NCBI GenBank assembly: GCA_963974055.1
Contig: CAXBCP010000020.1
Span: forward strand, 26,503 to 90,502
Source of the DNA: CAXBCP01 sp963974055
GTDB lineage: Bacteria > Pseudomonadota > Alphaproteobacteria > MPNO01 > UBA830
Reading direction: 5' to 3'
Length of the DNA: 64,000 bases
Part shown: piece after piece, positions 35,507 through 44,673 of the stretch
How positions within the stretch are numbered: position 1 is the stretch's first letter
How the letters are laid out: each line of letters begins with the position of its first letter
Position numbers and translations under genes: made by a program
The notes under the pieces: model-generated
What the model was told of the DNA's origin: nothing
The model's input: only the letters and a program-made list of their open reading frames with translations
The model's database searches: none

Positions 35507-36238
35507 CTAAACAATGTCATGCACGTTAACTTCTGCTCGTTTTGCGGTGTTGCCGGCACGGAATTTTTCGCCTTTCCGGATATAGGTGTTCAGCAAGACA
35601 TTCCGGAACCCGGTGCTTCGGTTTTTATGTGAGCCATGCACAAGATGGCCATGCAGAACAACGGTCGTCCCGGCCGGTATGCGCACGTCGACCGGCTCGT
35701 AGCCGGCGGGAACGACGCTTTCTTCATTCGCCGCATTGGGGTCCTGATTTGGCCCCGAATTTCCCTCCAGGGCGCGGGTCGGCAAAACCGGCTCCAGGTG
35801 GGTGCCGGGATAAAAGAAAATTCCCCCGTTCGCCGGCGAGATATCCGTCATCCCGCTCCAGGACGAACCGAAAACATGCTGCCCGGTTTCCAGGTAAAAA
35901 TTATCCTGATGGAGCGCGAAACCCTCCGTTTCCGGCGCGCCGAAAAAGTATTCGGTCTGCAGACCGCTGACTTCACCGCCGAGAAGACAGTCCATCATCT
36001 CGACAATGCGGGGGTTTCCGAGCGCCGACATAAAGACATCGCTCTGGCGGTGAGGATGCATCAGGGGCCGATAGTCATCATGTGCCCGTCCGGGGATCGA
36101 CCGCGCCGCCTGATTGATTGCGTCGATCTCTCGCGCCGACCACACATCGTATTCCACATGATAGCCATGTTCATCGTAAAAGGCGCGCGCCTGCGACGGA
36201 TGAGTTCTGAATTGCGGTGGCTTTAACGCATCAGTCAT
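35507..36238 (-). CDS. Phytanoyl-CoA dioxygenase (PhyH)-family Fe(II)/2OG oxygenase
   Basis: 243 residues from the ATG at 36238. The facial triad is visible: His-x-Asp in ALHQDNFY (near 110), distal His in HLVHGSHKN (near 205), and the 2OG Arg in FRNVLLNTY. PhyH relatives hydroxylate lipids, amino acids or sugars. Its start overlaps the stop of the wzt gene in an ATGACTGA arrangement, so translation is coupled. A longer frame from 36256 is possible. Substrate unknown; location suggests a modification of the exported glycan or its lipid. Confidence 0.83.
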   Translation of the reverse strand: MTDALKPPQFRTHPSQARAFYDEHGYHVEYDVWSAREIDAINQAARSIPGRAHDDYRPLMHPHRQSDVFMSALGNPRIVEMMDCLLGGEVSGLQTEYFFGAPETEGFALHQDNFYLETGQHVFGSSWSGMTDISPANGGIFFYPGTHLEPVLPTRALEGNSGPNQDPNAANEESVVPAGYEPVDVRIPAGTTVVLHGHLVHGSHKNRSTGFRNVLLNTYIRKGEKFRAGNTAKRAEVNVHDIV

Positions 36239-37028
36239 GGACGCTGCTCTCGGCATTTCGTTGCGCCTCGGCGACTTTGCGCTGTCGTTCCTCGTGACAA
36301 TCCAGCACCGTAGCGAGATCGTCGATCATCTCGATCCTGCCGCGTGACATCAGTATTCCATGCGTACAAAACCGTTCAAGAATGCCACGGCTATGGCTTG
36401 CAAAGACAAGGATTTTAGAGTCCTCGATCATCCGTGTAATACGTTTCTCCGCTTTTTCGCGAAAGGATGAATCGCCGGTCCCGAACGTTTCATCGATCAA
36501 CAGGATATCAGGCTGCGACATGGTACATATTGCGAACGCCAGTCGCGTCAGCATGCCGGATGAATACACTCGGTTCGGCATATCCAGGAATTCGCCGAGC
36601 TCAGCAAAATCTATGATCTCCTCCAGCTTTTCTTCGATCTGCGCACGCGTCATTCCATGCAGGTAGCCCACACGCCAGATGTTCTGATATCCGGTGAGAT
36701 TTGGGTCCGCGCCCGCATTCAGATCAAAGATCGTCGACACGCGCCCTGAAATCGATGCCGTGCCGCCGGTAGGATGATAGATGCCGGACATAACCCTCAG
36801 AATCGTACTTTTTCCTGCCCCGTTGGGGCCGATAAGCGCATATCGGGACCCGCCTGGCAGATGAAGGTTGATCTCGTCGAGGGCCCGGACGGCGACATGA
36901 TGGCGGTTCACGCGCCGTGCGACGCCGCCGATCAGCGTTTTTAGCCCCGGGCGTCCGGATGTGCTGGACGGTGAACCATAAATGGGAAAATCGAGAGAGA
37001 CGTCGCTTAGGGTGATTTCGGGGTTCAT
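36231..37028 (-). CDS. wzt: Polysaccharide ABC exporter ATP-binding protein
   Basis: 265 residues. Walker A GPNGAGKST, signature YSSGMLTRLAF, Walker B ILLIDETFGTGD and the H-loop FASHSR are visible. The long N-terminal insert before Walker A and IYHPTGGTASISGRVSTIFDLNAGADPNLTGYQNI are typical of Wzt/TagH/KpsT. The protein ends soon after the ATPase domain, so the C-terminal carbohydrate-binding domain of O9a-type Wzt is missing; chain-length or end-group recognition must differ. Works with the permease encoded 9 bp upstream. Confidence 0.92.
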   Translation of the reverse strand: MNPEITLSDVSLDFPIYGSPSSTSGRPGLKTLIGGVARRVNRHHVAVRALDEINLHLPGGSRYALIGPNGAGKSTILRVMSGIYHPTGGTASISGRVSTIFDLNAGADPNLTGYQNIWRVGYLHGMTRAQIEEKLEEIIDFAELGEFLDMPNRVYSSGMLTRLAFAICTMSQPDILLIDETFGTGDSSFREKAEKRITRMIEDSKILVFASHSRGILERFCTHGILMSRGRIEMIDDLATVLDCHEERQRKVAEAQRNAESSVHD

Positions 37029-37037
37029 CGTCTCCGC

Positions 37038-37832
37038 CTACAGCCAGAACACGATGCGGTGGCGTGTCCGCGCGAAGACCAGCGTCGTGACCGAAATCCC
37101 GATGACGGTGATTACGCCGACAACGATATAACTGGACGAGGGCGGCAGTTGCCCCATAAGCGGTTGCCTGACGATTTCAATATAGTGCGTGAACGGGTTG
37201 TAATCGGCAATAAACGCCAGATTCTTCAGCATGCTGCGGTCCCATAAAATCGGGGTCAGAAAAAACATAAAGGGCATGAATGTTGTAATTATATGCCCGA
37301 CGTCACGAAAGCGGGCGCCCACGATGCCCAGAAACAATGTTACCCACCAGCAATTGATCGCAAGAACAAGAACCGCCGGAAAGATGAAAAGCTGGATCAA
37401 ATTCGGGCCGATACCGCAAAACAGGCTCACCAGAAATCCTATGGGCAGGGTGTGTATCAGAGACACAAGGACGCGAACCACCTGACGATTGATATGAACG
37501 CTCAAAGGCAGAGGAACCGCGGAGATTATGCCATTCGCCCCCACAAACGAATTTACTCCTTCGCCGACCGAGGCCGTGATGAAATGCCAAGTAATGAGCC
37601 CCACGGCCATATAGGGATAGAACTTCTCCAGATCCATATTGAAGAGCGTGCCCCAGATCAGCCCCAGACCGCCGATATAAATGACCATACCGAGGCTTAG
37701 CCACGACGGACCGAGCCGGGTTCGCGAATATCGGAGCCGCAGGTCATCGATAGCAAGACGCAACCAGACATTACGCATCCGTAACCCGTCTGAAATATCC
37801 GCGAGGGCAACGGCGAGGTTAAAGGTCTTCAT
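37038..37832 (-). CDS. wzm: Polysaccharide ABC exporter permease
   Basis: 264 residues, six hydrophobic segments, ABC-2 family. The N-terminal WLRLAIDDLRLRYSRTRLGPSWLSL and the C-terminal NPFTHYIEIVRQPLMG are typical of Wzm/KpsM/TagG permeases. It moves undecaprenyl- or lipid-linked polysaccharide across the inner membrane together with Wzt. The pair defines the locus as ABC-transporter-dependent. Confidence 0.92.
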   Translation of the reverse strand: MKTFNLAVALADISDGLRMRNVWLRLAIDDLRLRYSRTRLGPSWLSLGMVIYIGGLGLIWGTLFNMDLEKFYPYMAVGLITWHFITASVGEGVNSFVGANGIISAVPLPLSVHINRQVVRVLVSLIHTLPIGFLVSLFCGIGPNLIQLFIFPAVLVLAINCWWVTLFLGIVGARFRDVGHIITTFMPFMFFLTPILWDRSMLKNLAFIADYNPFTHYIEIVRQPLMGQLPPSSSYIVVGVITVIGISVTTLVFARTRHRIVFWL

Positions 37833-37877
37833 TCGGCGGCTCTTGAAAATTTTCTCATCGATCTCGTCAGGATATAT

Positions 37878-38555
37878 CTAGGCGCAGCCTACGACATCGC
37901 GCAATGCCGATACGCCGCCGTCACAAAGGATTTCGAGCGAACTTTCCTCGCCGCCTTCAAATGGGTCGAGAAATATCAATTCAACGCCGCGTTCTCGAAA
38001 TTTCGCGGGATCATAAAGGTCCCTCCCCCCGGGGGCATTCACGTAGCGTTCACCCTCGAGTTTCTGGATGATCGACAACACCCGATCATCCGCCCGCAGG
38101 TCGGGTTCCAGAGAGAGTGCGCTTGAGCGAATGATCTCCGGCTGCAATCCAAGAATACTCGCTGTCGCAACGATGGTCCGTTCGAGATATTCAACGGGTG
38201 CCTGGTCAAAATCGAGAATGGCATCCGCTATTTCAGTGGGCATGGGAGTGTCTCGTTCAGTTTGTACAGCGGCGGCCAATGACGGGAAACGGGCAATTCG
38301 TTTCCGGAATATATCCTGGGCGTTCTGCTGGAATACCAGATTGTTAATCAGCGTGTTCTGCGGACATGGCGCAATCGGCATCGTCAGCCAGTCCAAAGAT
38401 CCATCAGACGTTCTTAAGCGGTTGCGATGAACATATCCACGTCGCGGGAACTGGACACAGTCATAGATCACAAAGACATCCGCTTTCGCCAGCAAGCGGT
38501 AATAACCGCCATACGGGAAAAAATATGGCTGCATAACGGATACCGTTCGACCCAC
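37878..38555 (-). CDS. WbqC family protein
   Basis: 225 residues, with the family opening VMQPYFFPYGGYYRLLAKADVFVIYDCVQFPRRGYVHRNRL and the central LDFDQAPVEYLERTI. WbqC proteins occur in O-antigen loci, often near DegT-type aminotransferases, and have been linked to formation of N-acylated amino sugars; the biochemical step is unproven. GTG start. It lies between the exporter genes and the SDR genes, all on the minus strand. Confidence 0.85.
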   Translation of the reverse strand: MGRTVSVMQPYFFPYGGYYRLLAKADVFVIYDCVQFPRRGYVHRNRLRTSDGSLDWLTMPIAPCPQNTLINNLVFQQNAQDIFRKRIARFPSLAAAVQTERDTPMPTEIADAILDFDQAPVEYLERTIVATASILGLQPEIIRSSALSLEPDLRADDRVLSIIQKLEGERYVNAPGGRDLYDPAKFRERGVELIFLDPFEGGEESSLEILCDGGVSALRDVVGCA

Positions 38556-38593
38556 CGGGTTATTCCACTTCGGTAGTTCGTGTAGCCGTGACC

Positions 38594-39661
38594 CTATTCA
38601 TTGACTGTGATGTCCAACCAGTATCGATTCTGATTCGCCCAATCGATCGTGCGGCGGACCCCCTCTCGCAGCGACGTTTCCGCTTCCCAGCCCAACAGTT
38701 CCTTTATTTTGGAAACATCGGGCACACGGCGATCGATATCTTCATAAACGGCGCCGTATTTCTCGTGCGTGTCGATAGCTTCCACCTCAACGCTGCCACC
38801 GCCGGCTGCGAGAATGGTCTCTACGGTGTCCGCAATCGTATGTTCCGTCGAATTCCCGACATTGAATACCTCGCCCACAGCGGCATCGTGTTCGCCAATG
38901 ACCTCCAACGCCTGAAGCGCGTCATCGATATAGGTAAAACATCTGGTCTGGCGGCCGCCGTCATACACGAACGGCGCATCGCCGTTGAGCATACGATGGA
39001 TGCTCTGAGACACGACGTATATCGGCGATTGGCGCGGGCCATACACGTTGAAAAAACGAATGATGGAAAACGGGAAATCGCCGGACTGACGCATCGCGAA
39101 CAACATGTGCTCGCATACCGCCTTACTTGAACTGTAACTCCAGCGGTCGACCGACGTGGCACCAAGAACGCGGTCGGCATCTTCACGCCAGGGGATATTC
39201 GTATTGCGGCCGTAGATTTCACTCGTACTGGTGAACACAAGACGCGCGCCGGTTTCCTGACACAGCGTGATGATGTTGCGGGTCCCCAATACCGACACTT
39301 CGATCAGCGATAATGGGTCTTTCATGTAATGGCGCACGCCGACGATCGAAGCAAGATGATAGACGAGATCAATGCTCCTTTGCGCAAGCGCCCGGAGCTG
39401 ATCCGCCTGCCTGATGTCGATCTGGGCATATTCGAAGCTGCTTTGGTCCAATGCATCGCGCAAATTCATTGCCTCTGCGGAATCGACAAAATCGAGTCCG
39501 ACAACGTGATCGCCACGCGCGAGAAAATGATCGACGAGATTGCTACCAACAAACCCGTTTGCACCGGTAATAAGAATCGTTTTCGACACAGGGGGAATTT
39601 TCTTTCGCTCGGGTTCAAAATTTTGGTCAGGTTCGGCCAACGCCGACATATTGTAGGCCAT
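38594..39661 (-). CDS. NDP-sugar epimerase/decarboxylase-type extended SDR
   Basis: 355 residues. ILITGANGFVGSNLVDHFLARGDHVVGLD (NAD site, from ~28), FTSTSEIYGR (near 140) and YSSSK (near 170) as catalytic residues, RFFNVYGPRQ, and FTYIDDALQALE. TSE in the first catalytic motif resembles UDP-glucuronate decarboxylases (UXS) as well as some epimerases. About 25 residues precede the domain if the ATG at 39661 is used, overlapping the dehydrogenase gene by 35 bp; GTG at 39589 would give a conventional N-terminus. Likely acts on the product of the adjacent nucleotide-sugar dehydrogenase. Confidence 0.82.
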   Translation of the reverse strand: MAYNMSALAEPDQNFEPERKKIPPVSKTILITGANGFVGSNLVDHFLARGDHVVGLDFVDSAEAMNLRDALDQSSFEYAQIDIRQADQLRALAQRSIDLVYHLASIVGVRHYMKDPLSLIEVSVLGTRNIITLCQETGARLVFTSTSEIYGRNTNIPWREDADRVLGATSVDRWSYSSSKAVCEHMLFAMRQSGDFPFSIIRFFNVYGPRQSPIYVVSQSIHRMLNGDAPFVYDGGRQTRCFTYIDDALQALEVIGEHDAAVGEVFNVGNSTEHTIADTVETILAAGGGSVEVEAIDTHEKYGAVYEDIDRRVPDVSKIKELLGWEAETSLREGVRRTIDWANQNRYWLDITVNE

Positions 39662-40946
39662 GTTTCTTCAAGTCGCTTACCGCTTTCGGCGAGAAGAGCA
39701 TTCGACCGTCGAAAACCACGGCACCATGGGCGAGACGCGTACCGAGAAGGTCGGCATCGAGGTTCGAGAATGCGCTATGCGCTGTGAAAAACGCGACACA
39801 ATCAGCCCCTTCGATGGTCTCGTCAACCGACGGCTGTAACGGCAAGTCGGTGACCATACGGGCGTCGACAGGAGTCACGAGCGGATCGTGGATGGCGACA
39901 TCATACCCCTTGTCGATCAGCACTTCTATCGCCGGTTTCGCCGGGGAAAAACGACAGTCAGAGGTATCGCTTTTGTAAGTGATTCCGAGAACGGCAATTT
40001 TTAAATCACCTGGAAGAATATCCGGCCGGGCCCTCGAAAGCGCATCGGTAATCCTGCCAACCGCGTATGCCGGCATACCGTCATTAATTCCTCGGGAGAC
40101 CGCGGGAATGTGCATTTCAATTCCATTGTCGCGGGCGAAAGCTTCCAAAAACCAGGGGTCTTTCGTGAGACAGGAGCCGCCGACACCCATTGAGGGACTC
40201 AATATGTTCACATGATGCTGGCCCTTCGGCAGACTGTTGGCTGCCGATATTATTTCATGGGCGTCGACACCAAGTGTATCGGCCAGTTTGGCGATCTCAT
40301 TGGCGAGCGCAATGTTCAAATCGATCCAGAGATTATCCGCCAACTTCACCAATTCCGAAGACCGCGTTCCTGAAACCGGGATGCAGTCTACGCCGAGCGC
40401 TGATTCAAAAAACACTGTCGCGCGTTGCGTTGCTTTGGGCGTCATGCCCCCCACAACGACAGGAAGCCGGCGCAGGTCCCGGATTGCCTGTCCCTCCGCA
40501 AGACGTTCCGGACAAAACGCGACATCGATATCGGCATTCGCGGATAGAATAGGCACAACCACGCTATCGGTCGTCCCGGGCGGAACCGTGCTCTTAAGGA
40601 TAACGATCTGCCCGTCGACAATAACGTCTGCGATATCCCGGCAAACGCCTTTCAGGGCGCCAAGGTCGGCTTCGCCATTGTCATCGATCGGCGTGCCGAC
40701 CGCGATGATGATGGCATCGGCGTCAGCCAGCCCGTCCAGCGACGTTTGCGCCGTGAGCTTGCCGATCGACACCGCATTTTTGAGGACGATATCCAGCCCG
40801 GGTTCAGCAATTTGAGAAACGGCGCTGTTTATTTGTTCAACGACCGCGGGCGCCTGATCAATGCCGGTGACGTCATGACCCCGTTCCGCCATAACCGCCG
40901 CCAGTGGACAACCGACATGACCGAGACCGATTACCGAAATTCTCAA
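39627..40946 (-). CDS. Nucleotide-sugar dehydrogenase (UDP-Glc/UDP-ManNAc dehydrogenase family)
   Basis: 439 residues from a TTG at 40946 that follows AAGGA by six bases; the first codons then read directly into the NAD motif ISVIGLGHVGCPLAAVMAERGHDV. Other marks: AVGTPIDDNGEADL, LKSTVPPGTTD, SELVKLADNLWIDLNIALANEI, catalytic Cys in GVGGSCLTKDPWF, and GITYKSDTSDCRFSPA. It oxidises C6 of a UDP-sugar to the uronic acid; the sequence looks nearer to WecC-like enzymes than to Ugd, but I cannot settle this. Overlaps the downstream SDR gene. Confidence 0.88.
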   Translation of the reverse strand: MRISVIGLGHVGCPLAAVMAERGHDVTGIDQAPAVVEQINSAVSQIAEPGLDIVLKNAVSIGKLTAQTSLDGLADADAIIIAVGTPIDDNGEADLGALKGVCRDIADVIVDGQIVILKSTVPPGTTDSVVVPILSANADIDVAFCPERLAEGQAIRDLRRLPVVVGGMTPKATQRATVFFESALGVDCIPVSGTRSSELVKLADNLWIDLNIALANEIAKLADTLGVDAHEIISAANSLPKGQHHVNILSPSMGVGGSCLTKDPWFLEAFARDNGIEMHIPAVSRGINDGMPAYAVGRITDALSRARPDILPGDLKIAVLGITYKSDTSDCRFSPAKPAIEVLIDKGYDVAIHDPLVTPVDARMVTDLPLQPSVDETIEGADCVAFFTAHSAFSNLDADLLGTRLAHGAVVFDGRMLFSPKAVSDLKKHGLQYVGVGRT

Positions 40947-40993
40947 AATTCTTCCTTGTCCTGCGAACGCCTGAATACCGTGAATGCCGCGAA

Positions 40994-41956
40994 TTATTCC
41001 GGCGGATTGCGCTGCCACCAATCAATTGTCCGCTCTATCCCGTCACTCAGTTGTACCCGTGGGTGCCAATCGAGCAATTCACCGATTTTACGGCAATCCA
41101 GCGCAAGCGCGAACGGTATCGTGGGCTTCGTCGTATCGTAGGTTATAGACAGGTTTTTGCCGGAAGCGCTAGTCAGCCGTTCAACCACTTCGCGGACCGT
41201 ATAGGCCTTGCCGGCACCGACATTAAACAGGCCGAATGAGGCCGCCTGACCCGACAGGCAGAGCTGAACGGCGTCAACAAGATCGTCGATATAGATCAGA
41301 TCGCGCGCTTCCGTGCCGTCTCCCCACACGTCGATGGACGCTGCATCCTGCGCAGTCAAAACCTTCGTCACCGTCGCCCCGAACATGTGACTGCGTTCAA
41401 GGTCGAATTTGTCATGTGGCCCGTAGACATTGGAATGCCGAAGGGCCGTCACTTTCATGCGCCCCAGGCCGGCATAAAACTCGCACATTTTTTCGATGTA
41501 TATTTTGGTCCAGCCGGCAGCGAAATATTTTGGCTCCAAAGATACAGAGGCGTCGAAATCCTCCTCGGCCACCGGCGTCTCGGAAGACCGGTACATCACC
41601 GAACAACTGAAAAAGACGAAATGTTCAATCCCGTTATCATGTGCGGCCCGCAATATCAGCGAATTCATTACCGCGTTGTCAGTTGTGTGAATATGCGGCC
41701 GATTGACGATATCGCCGGCGCCAGAAGTTGTAGCGGCCGCCTGTATCACCACGTCAATGCCCTGCATGACCCGCCGGACATCTTCTTCGGATGTTAGGTT
41801 CGCCTGAACCCACGAAACATTTTTCGCTGTTTCGTCAACCGCAGGACGGTCATGGTAGACGGCGCGGACATCAACGCCATCGGCACCGGAATACCGGGAA
41901 AGCAGGTTTCTGCCGATGAACCCCGTCGCGCCGCAAATCAGAACTGTCTTGTTCAT
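40994..41956 (-). CDS. NAD-dependent epimerase/reductase (Fcl-related SDR)
   Basis: 320 residues. VLICGATGFIGRNLLSRY at the N-terminus, FFSCSVMYRSSE near 110, RHSNVYGPHDKFDLERSHMFGA near 170 and DLIYIDDLVDAVQL, a pattern close to GDP-fucose synthase relatives. The YxxxK region reads YFAAGWTK, with Ala where the catalytic Tyr would be; I believe this is shared by a subfamily, so it may not mean loss of function. Start: ATG at 41956, four bases after the upstream stop; a further in-frame ATG at 41980 is possible. Confidence 0.8.
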   Translation of the reverse strand: MNKTVLICGATGFIGRNLLSRYSGADGVDVRAVYHDRPAVDETAKNVSWVQANLTSEEDVRRVMQGIDVVIQAAATTSGAGDIVNRPHIHTTDNAVMNSLILRAAHDNGIEHFVFFSCSVMYRSSETPVAEEDFDASVSLEPKYFAAGWTKIYIEKMCEFYAGLGRMKVTALRHSNVYGPHDKFDLERSHMFGATVTKVLTAQDAASIDVWGDGTEARDLIYIDDLVDAVQLCLSGQAASFGLFNVGAGKAYTVREVVERLTSASGKNLSITYDTTKPTIPFALALDCRKIGELLDWHPRVQLSDGIERTIDWWQRNPPE

Positions 41957-41960
41957 GTCC

Positions 41961-42710
41961 CTAGGCGCGCCGTCCGCCATTCACCGGAATGATGGCACCG
42001 GTTATATAGCTCGCACCAGACGACATCAGCCATGAAACCGTAGACGCCACTTCATCGGCGTGCCCCATGCGCCCTAACGGGACGCTCTTCGCGATCTGTT
42101 TGCGGCGGGTTTCGCCGTCGTCCGGCAATTGTTCCGTATCGATCAGACCGGGCGACACTGCCGTCACCAGAATGCCGTGTTCCGCAAGCTCGGAGCCCAG
42201 CGATACCGTCAGCAATTCGAGAGCCGCCTTGGACGCCGCGTATGGGATGCGTCTATACCCGCCGCTCGATGCGGCCTGACTGGTTATATTGACGATCTTG
42301 CCGCCGGTCCCCCCGTGTTTCAGCGACATGCGCTTCGACGCAAGCTGGCAACAGTTCATCGCGCCCAGAAAATTGGTCCGCCAGATGCGTTCCGCATCGT
42401 CTGCCGCCAGATCAAGAAACTCGACGGGTTTACCGGCTTCGGCCGCCGCATTGACCAAACCGTGCAGCGGTCCGATTTTGTCTGCTGCGGCGAACAACCG
42501 CTCGGTGTCGACCGATGATGAAACATCGCCCGAAACAATCTCGGCAGCGCCGCCCGTTCCTTCGATCTCAGATTTGACGGCAGCGGCATCCTTCTCATTT
42601 CTGCGGCATCCAAGGACAACACCGAATCCATCAGCTGACAAACGGCGTGCGATTGCGGCACCGATTACGCTGCTGGCGCCTGTGATGACGATGCTTTTAC
42701 GCGCTGAAAT
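41961..42710 (-). CDS. Short-chain dehydrogenase/reductase with probable ATT start
   Basis: 249 residues if translation begins at the ATT at 42710. Catalytic Ser in ITSQAASSGGY and YAASK are present, as is the C-terminal SGASYITGAIIPVNGGRRA. The only standard start downstream, TTG at 42641, would delete the NAD-binding strand SIVITGASSVIGAAIARR, which is clearly encoded upstream of it; an in-frame TAA lies four codons before those residues and no ATG, GTG or TTG intervenes. AAAGG precedes the ATT by nine bases. The Gly motif is TGASSVIG, missing the middle Gly. Possibly a sequence error, but the reading frame is intact. Confidence 0.72.
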   Translation of the reverse strand: MSARKSIVITGASSVIGAAIARRLSADGFGVVLGCRRNEKDAAAVKSEIEGTGGAAEIVSGDVSSSVDTERLFAAADKIGPLHGLVNAAAEAGKPVEFLDLAADDAERIWRTNFLGAMNCCQLASKRMSLKHGGTGGKIVNITSQAASSGGYRRIPYAASKAALELLTVSLGSELAEHGILVTAVSPGLIDTEQLPDDGETRRKQIAKSVPLGRMGHADEVASTVSWLMSSGASYITGAIIPVNGGRRA

Positions 42711-42760
42711 GGAGAATTACCTTTCTGGGTTATGTAAGGCCATATTCGACCGGAAAGACG

Positions 42761-43645
42761 TTAACGAGATGTCGCCAATGACAGAATACTTTGATTGTCC
42801 GAAATTCCGAAAAAATCCTCATAGGCATCCCCGGTGGATTTGGCATCAACATTTGGCGCGCCGCGTGCGGAATTTACGTCATCAATATTCAGGGTACGTA
42901 CTTCCGTACTGAACCGGGCGATATCCGAAATGTTCTGAACGGATTCATGGAAGTGGGCCAGCGAAAAACAGATGATATCGCCGGGCTCCATGATGAAAAT
43001 TATTTCGGATGAGCCATCTACTTCTTCCATTGCACGGATCGCGGGGTATGCGTTCTTCACTTCCTCGCTGGTGCCATGGCGCGCACGAACCTCCGCCCGA
43101 GCCTTTCGAAATTCGCCAAGATCCCAGCCTTCCGAATTGTTTGCGATCGGTCGGTCGAAATACCGCGGGTGATATGCAACCGCGCGGCACGGCTCGAGGG
43201 TATAAATAGGTGCCCACCAGTTATTTTGCGCCTGTAGGTTGGAATACCAGGAATCGCGATGACCGTGCAGACCCGCCGTGGCCATTTCAGTATGCGTGCC
43301 GCTGCCGGGTTGAATGCGCAGCGGAAACCAATCCCAGAACGTCTTTTCGAGATCGACCCCGCATTCCGCCAGGGCATTGCGAAACAGTCGCTTCGCCGTG
43401 TCGTCATTCGTAAACCGCCGTTGCAGCGGATCGACGATCGCAAGGTAATCTTCTCTGGCATAGTGGTGGTGCGCAAGTTCCGGCTCAATGCCCGCACCGA
43501 ATGCCTCTCGAGCGAGGAAATCGGCGCGCTCACACAACAGCTTCATGGACGGAACCCCCTTAAACAGGACGAATTCCCCCCTAAAGATCATATCCCGACG
43601 TTTCGAATCGTCGAGTTCGCCGCTTATAAACCGGGTAACTGCCAT
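42761..43645 (-). CDS. PhyH-like Fe(II)/2OG oxygenase, tandem copy 1
   Basis: 294 residues. Metal ligands in GLHGHRDSWYSN (HxD near 127) and SLAHFHESV (distal His near 232), with the 2OG-binding Arg probably in ARFSTEVRTL. Shares GWDLxEFRxAR, FIMEPGDI and FSLAH with the gene immediately upstream, so the two are tandem paralogues. The wide spacing between HxD and His and the extra helices differ from the PhyH protein at 35507. Substrate unknown. Confidence 0.75.
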   Translation of the reverse strand: MAVTRFISGELDDSKRRDMIFRGEFVLFKGVPSMKLLCERADFLAREAFGAGIEPELAHHHYAREDYLAIVDPLQRRFTNDDTAKRLFRNALAECGVDLEKTFWDWFPLRIQPGSGTHTEMATAGLHGHRDSWYSNLQAQNNWWAPIYTLEPCRAVAYHPRYFDRPIANNSEGWDLGEFRKARAEVRARHGTSEEVKNAYPAIRAMEEVDGSSEIIFIMEPGDIICFSLAHFHESVQNISDIARFSTEVRTLNIDDVNSARGAPNVDAKSTGDAYEDFFGISDNQSILSLATSR

Positions 43646-43653
43646 ATCCAGCC

Positions 43654-44577
43654 TTAGCCGATCAATCCTGATTGCGACGCGTCGACGGTCTGACTATCTT
43701 CAGATTGAACGATCTCTGCGAGAGCCTGATCGTCGGCAAGGCGGCGGAAATCGCCAATGCCGCTACCCGTGGATTCGCTATCGATATTGGGCGCAAGATT
43801 GCCGCTTTGGATATCATGTGCATGCATTGTCCGGAAGTCGGTACTGAAGCGGCAGATGCCGCTGCTGTTCGGCGGCCCTTCATGCAAATGCGCCAACGAA
43901 AAATTCAGGATGTCTCCAGGTTCCATTATGAAATCCATCGCACTCAATGCATCTATTCGCTCCGTTGGTTGCACGGGCGGATAGGCCTCTTTCACTTCTT
44001 CGAATGACCCGTTCTTCTTCGTCACACTCGCGCGCGCTTGCCGAAATTCATCGAGATCCCACCCACGCGAGGTGTTCGGCAGCGGTGTATTCCAGTACTT
44101 CGTGTAAATGCGCAGGCTTCGCCCCGCATCGAGCGGATACCATGGTGTCCACCAGTTTGTCTGCGCGTAATCCTGACTGTACCAGCTGTCCCGGTGTGGC
44201 CCCAGGGTTGCGGTATTCCGATCGATATGGCTGTGAGCGGGAGGTTGAATGCGAAACGCAAATCGCGAATATCCCGTCAGCACGTTGTTCACACCCAGAT
44301 CGGCGAGAATAGCAGCGAACCCGTCTTTGATATCCTGACTGTTGGTCATCTTTCGCTGAAATTTTTCGACGCGCGAAAGGTAGGAAAAACGGTCAAGCTG
44401 CTCATGCGCCGTCAGCGGGTCATGGGGCGAAAAAATTTCGGTAGCGACCCCCTGTACCCGCTCGGCCAGGGCCACCAATCCTTCCAACCGCTTGAAGAGA
44501 ATTATCCCGCCACTGAATATGATTTCCCTGCGTCGTTCATCATCGATGCCCTGGGAGAATGTATAGACCGGGACCAT
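43654..44577 (-). CDS. PhyH-like Fe(II)/2OG oxygenase, tandem copy 2
   Basis: 307 residues, homologous along its length to the gene 8 bp downstream of it (42761-43645). LGPHRDSWYSQDYAQTNWW carries the HxD, NFSLAHLHEGPPNSSG the distal His, and CRFSTDFRT the Arg. The N-terminal IIFSGGIILFKRLEGL corresponds to MIFRGEFVLFKGVPS of its neighbour. Two diverged tandem copies imply two different hydroxylations or desaturations, or substrate broadening. Confidence 0.75.
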   Translation of the reverse strand: MVPVYTFSQGIDDERRREIIFSGGIILFKRLEGLVALAERVQGVATEIFSPHDPLTAHEQLDRFSYLSRVEKFQRKMTNSQDIKDGFAAILADLGVNNVLTGYSRFAFRIQPPAHSHIDRNTATLGPHRDSWYSQDYAQTNWWTPWYPLDAGRSLRIYTKYWNTPLPNTSRGWDLDEFRQARASVTKKNGSFEEVKEAYPPVQPTERIDALSAMDFIMEPGDILNFSLAHLHEGPPNSSGICRFSTDFRTMHAHDIQSGNLAPNIDSESTGSGIGDFRRLADDQALAEIVQSEDSQTVDASQSGLIG

Positions 44578-44673
44578 ATTCGTTGCTTATCGCCTGTGGA
44601 GGGAAGGTTTACTAGGGGTAGCACATACGGGCTTCAAAACAAGCCTGAATGAACGCCGTGTCGGCACCGCGGG

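Noticed and set aside
42641..42643. TTG as start of the SDR gene (226 residues).
   Set aside because: It would remove the NAD-binding strand and glycine loop that are plainly encoded just upstream.
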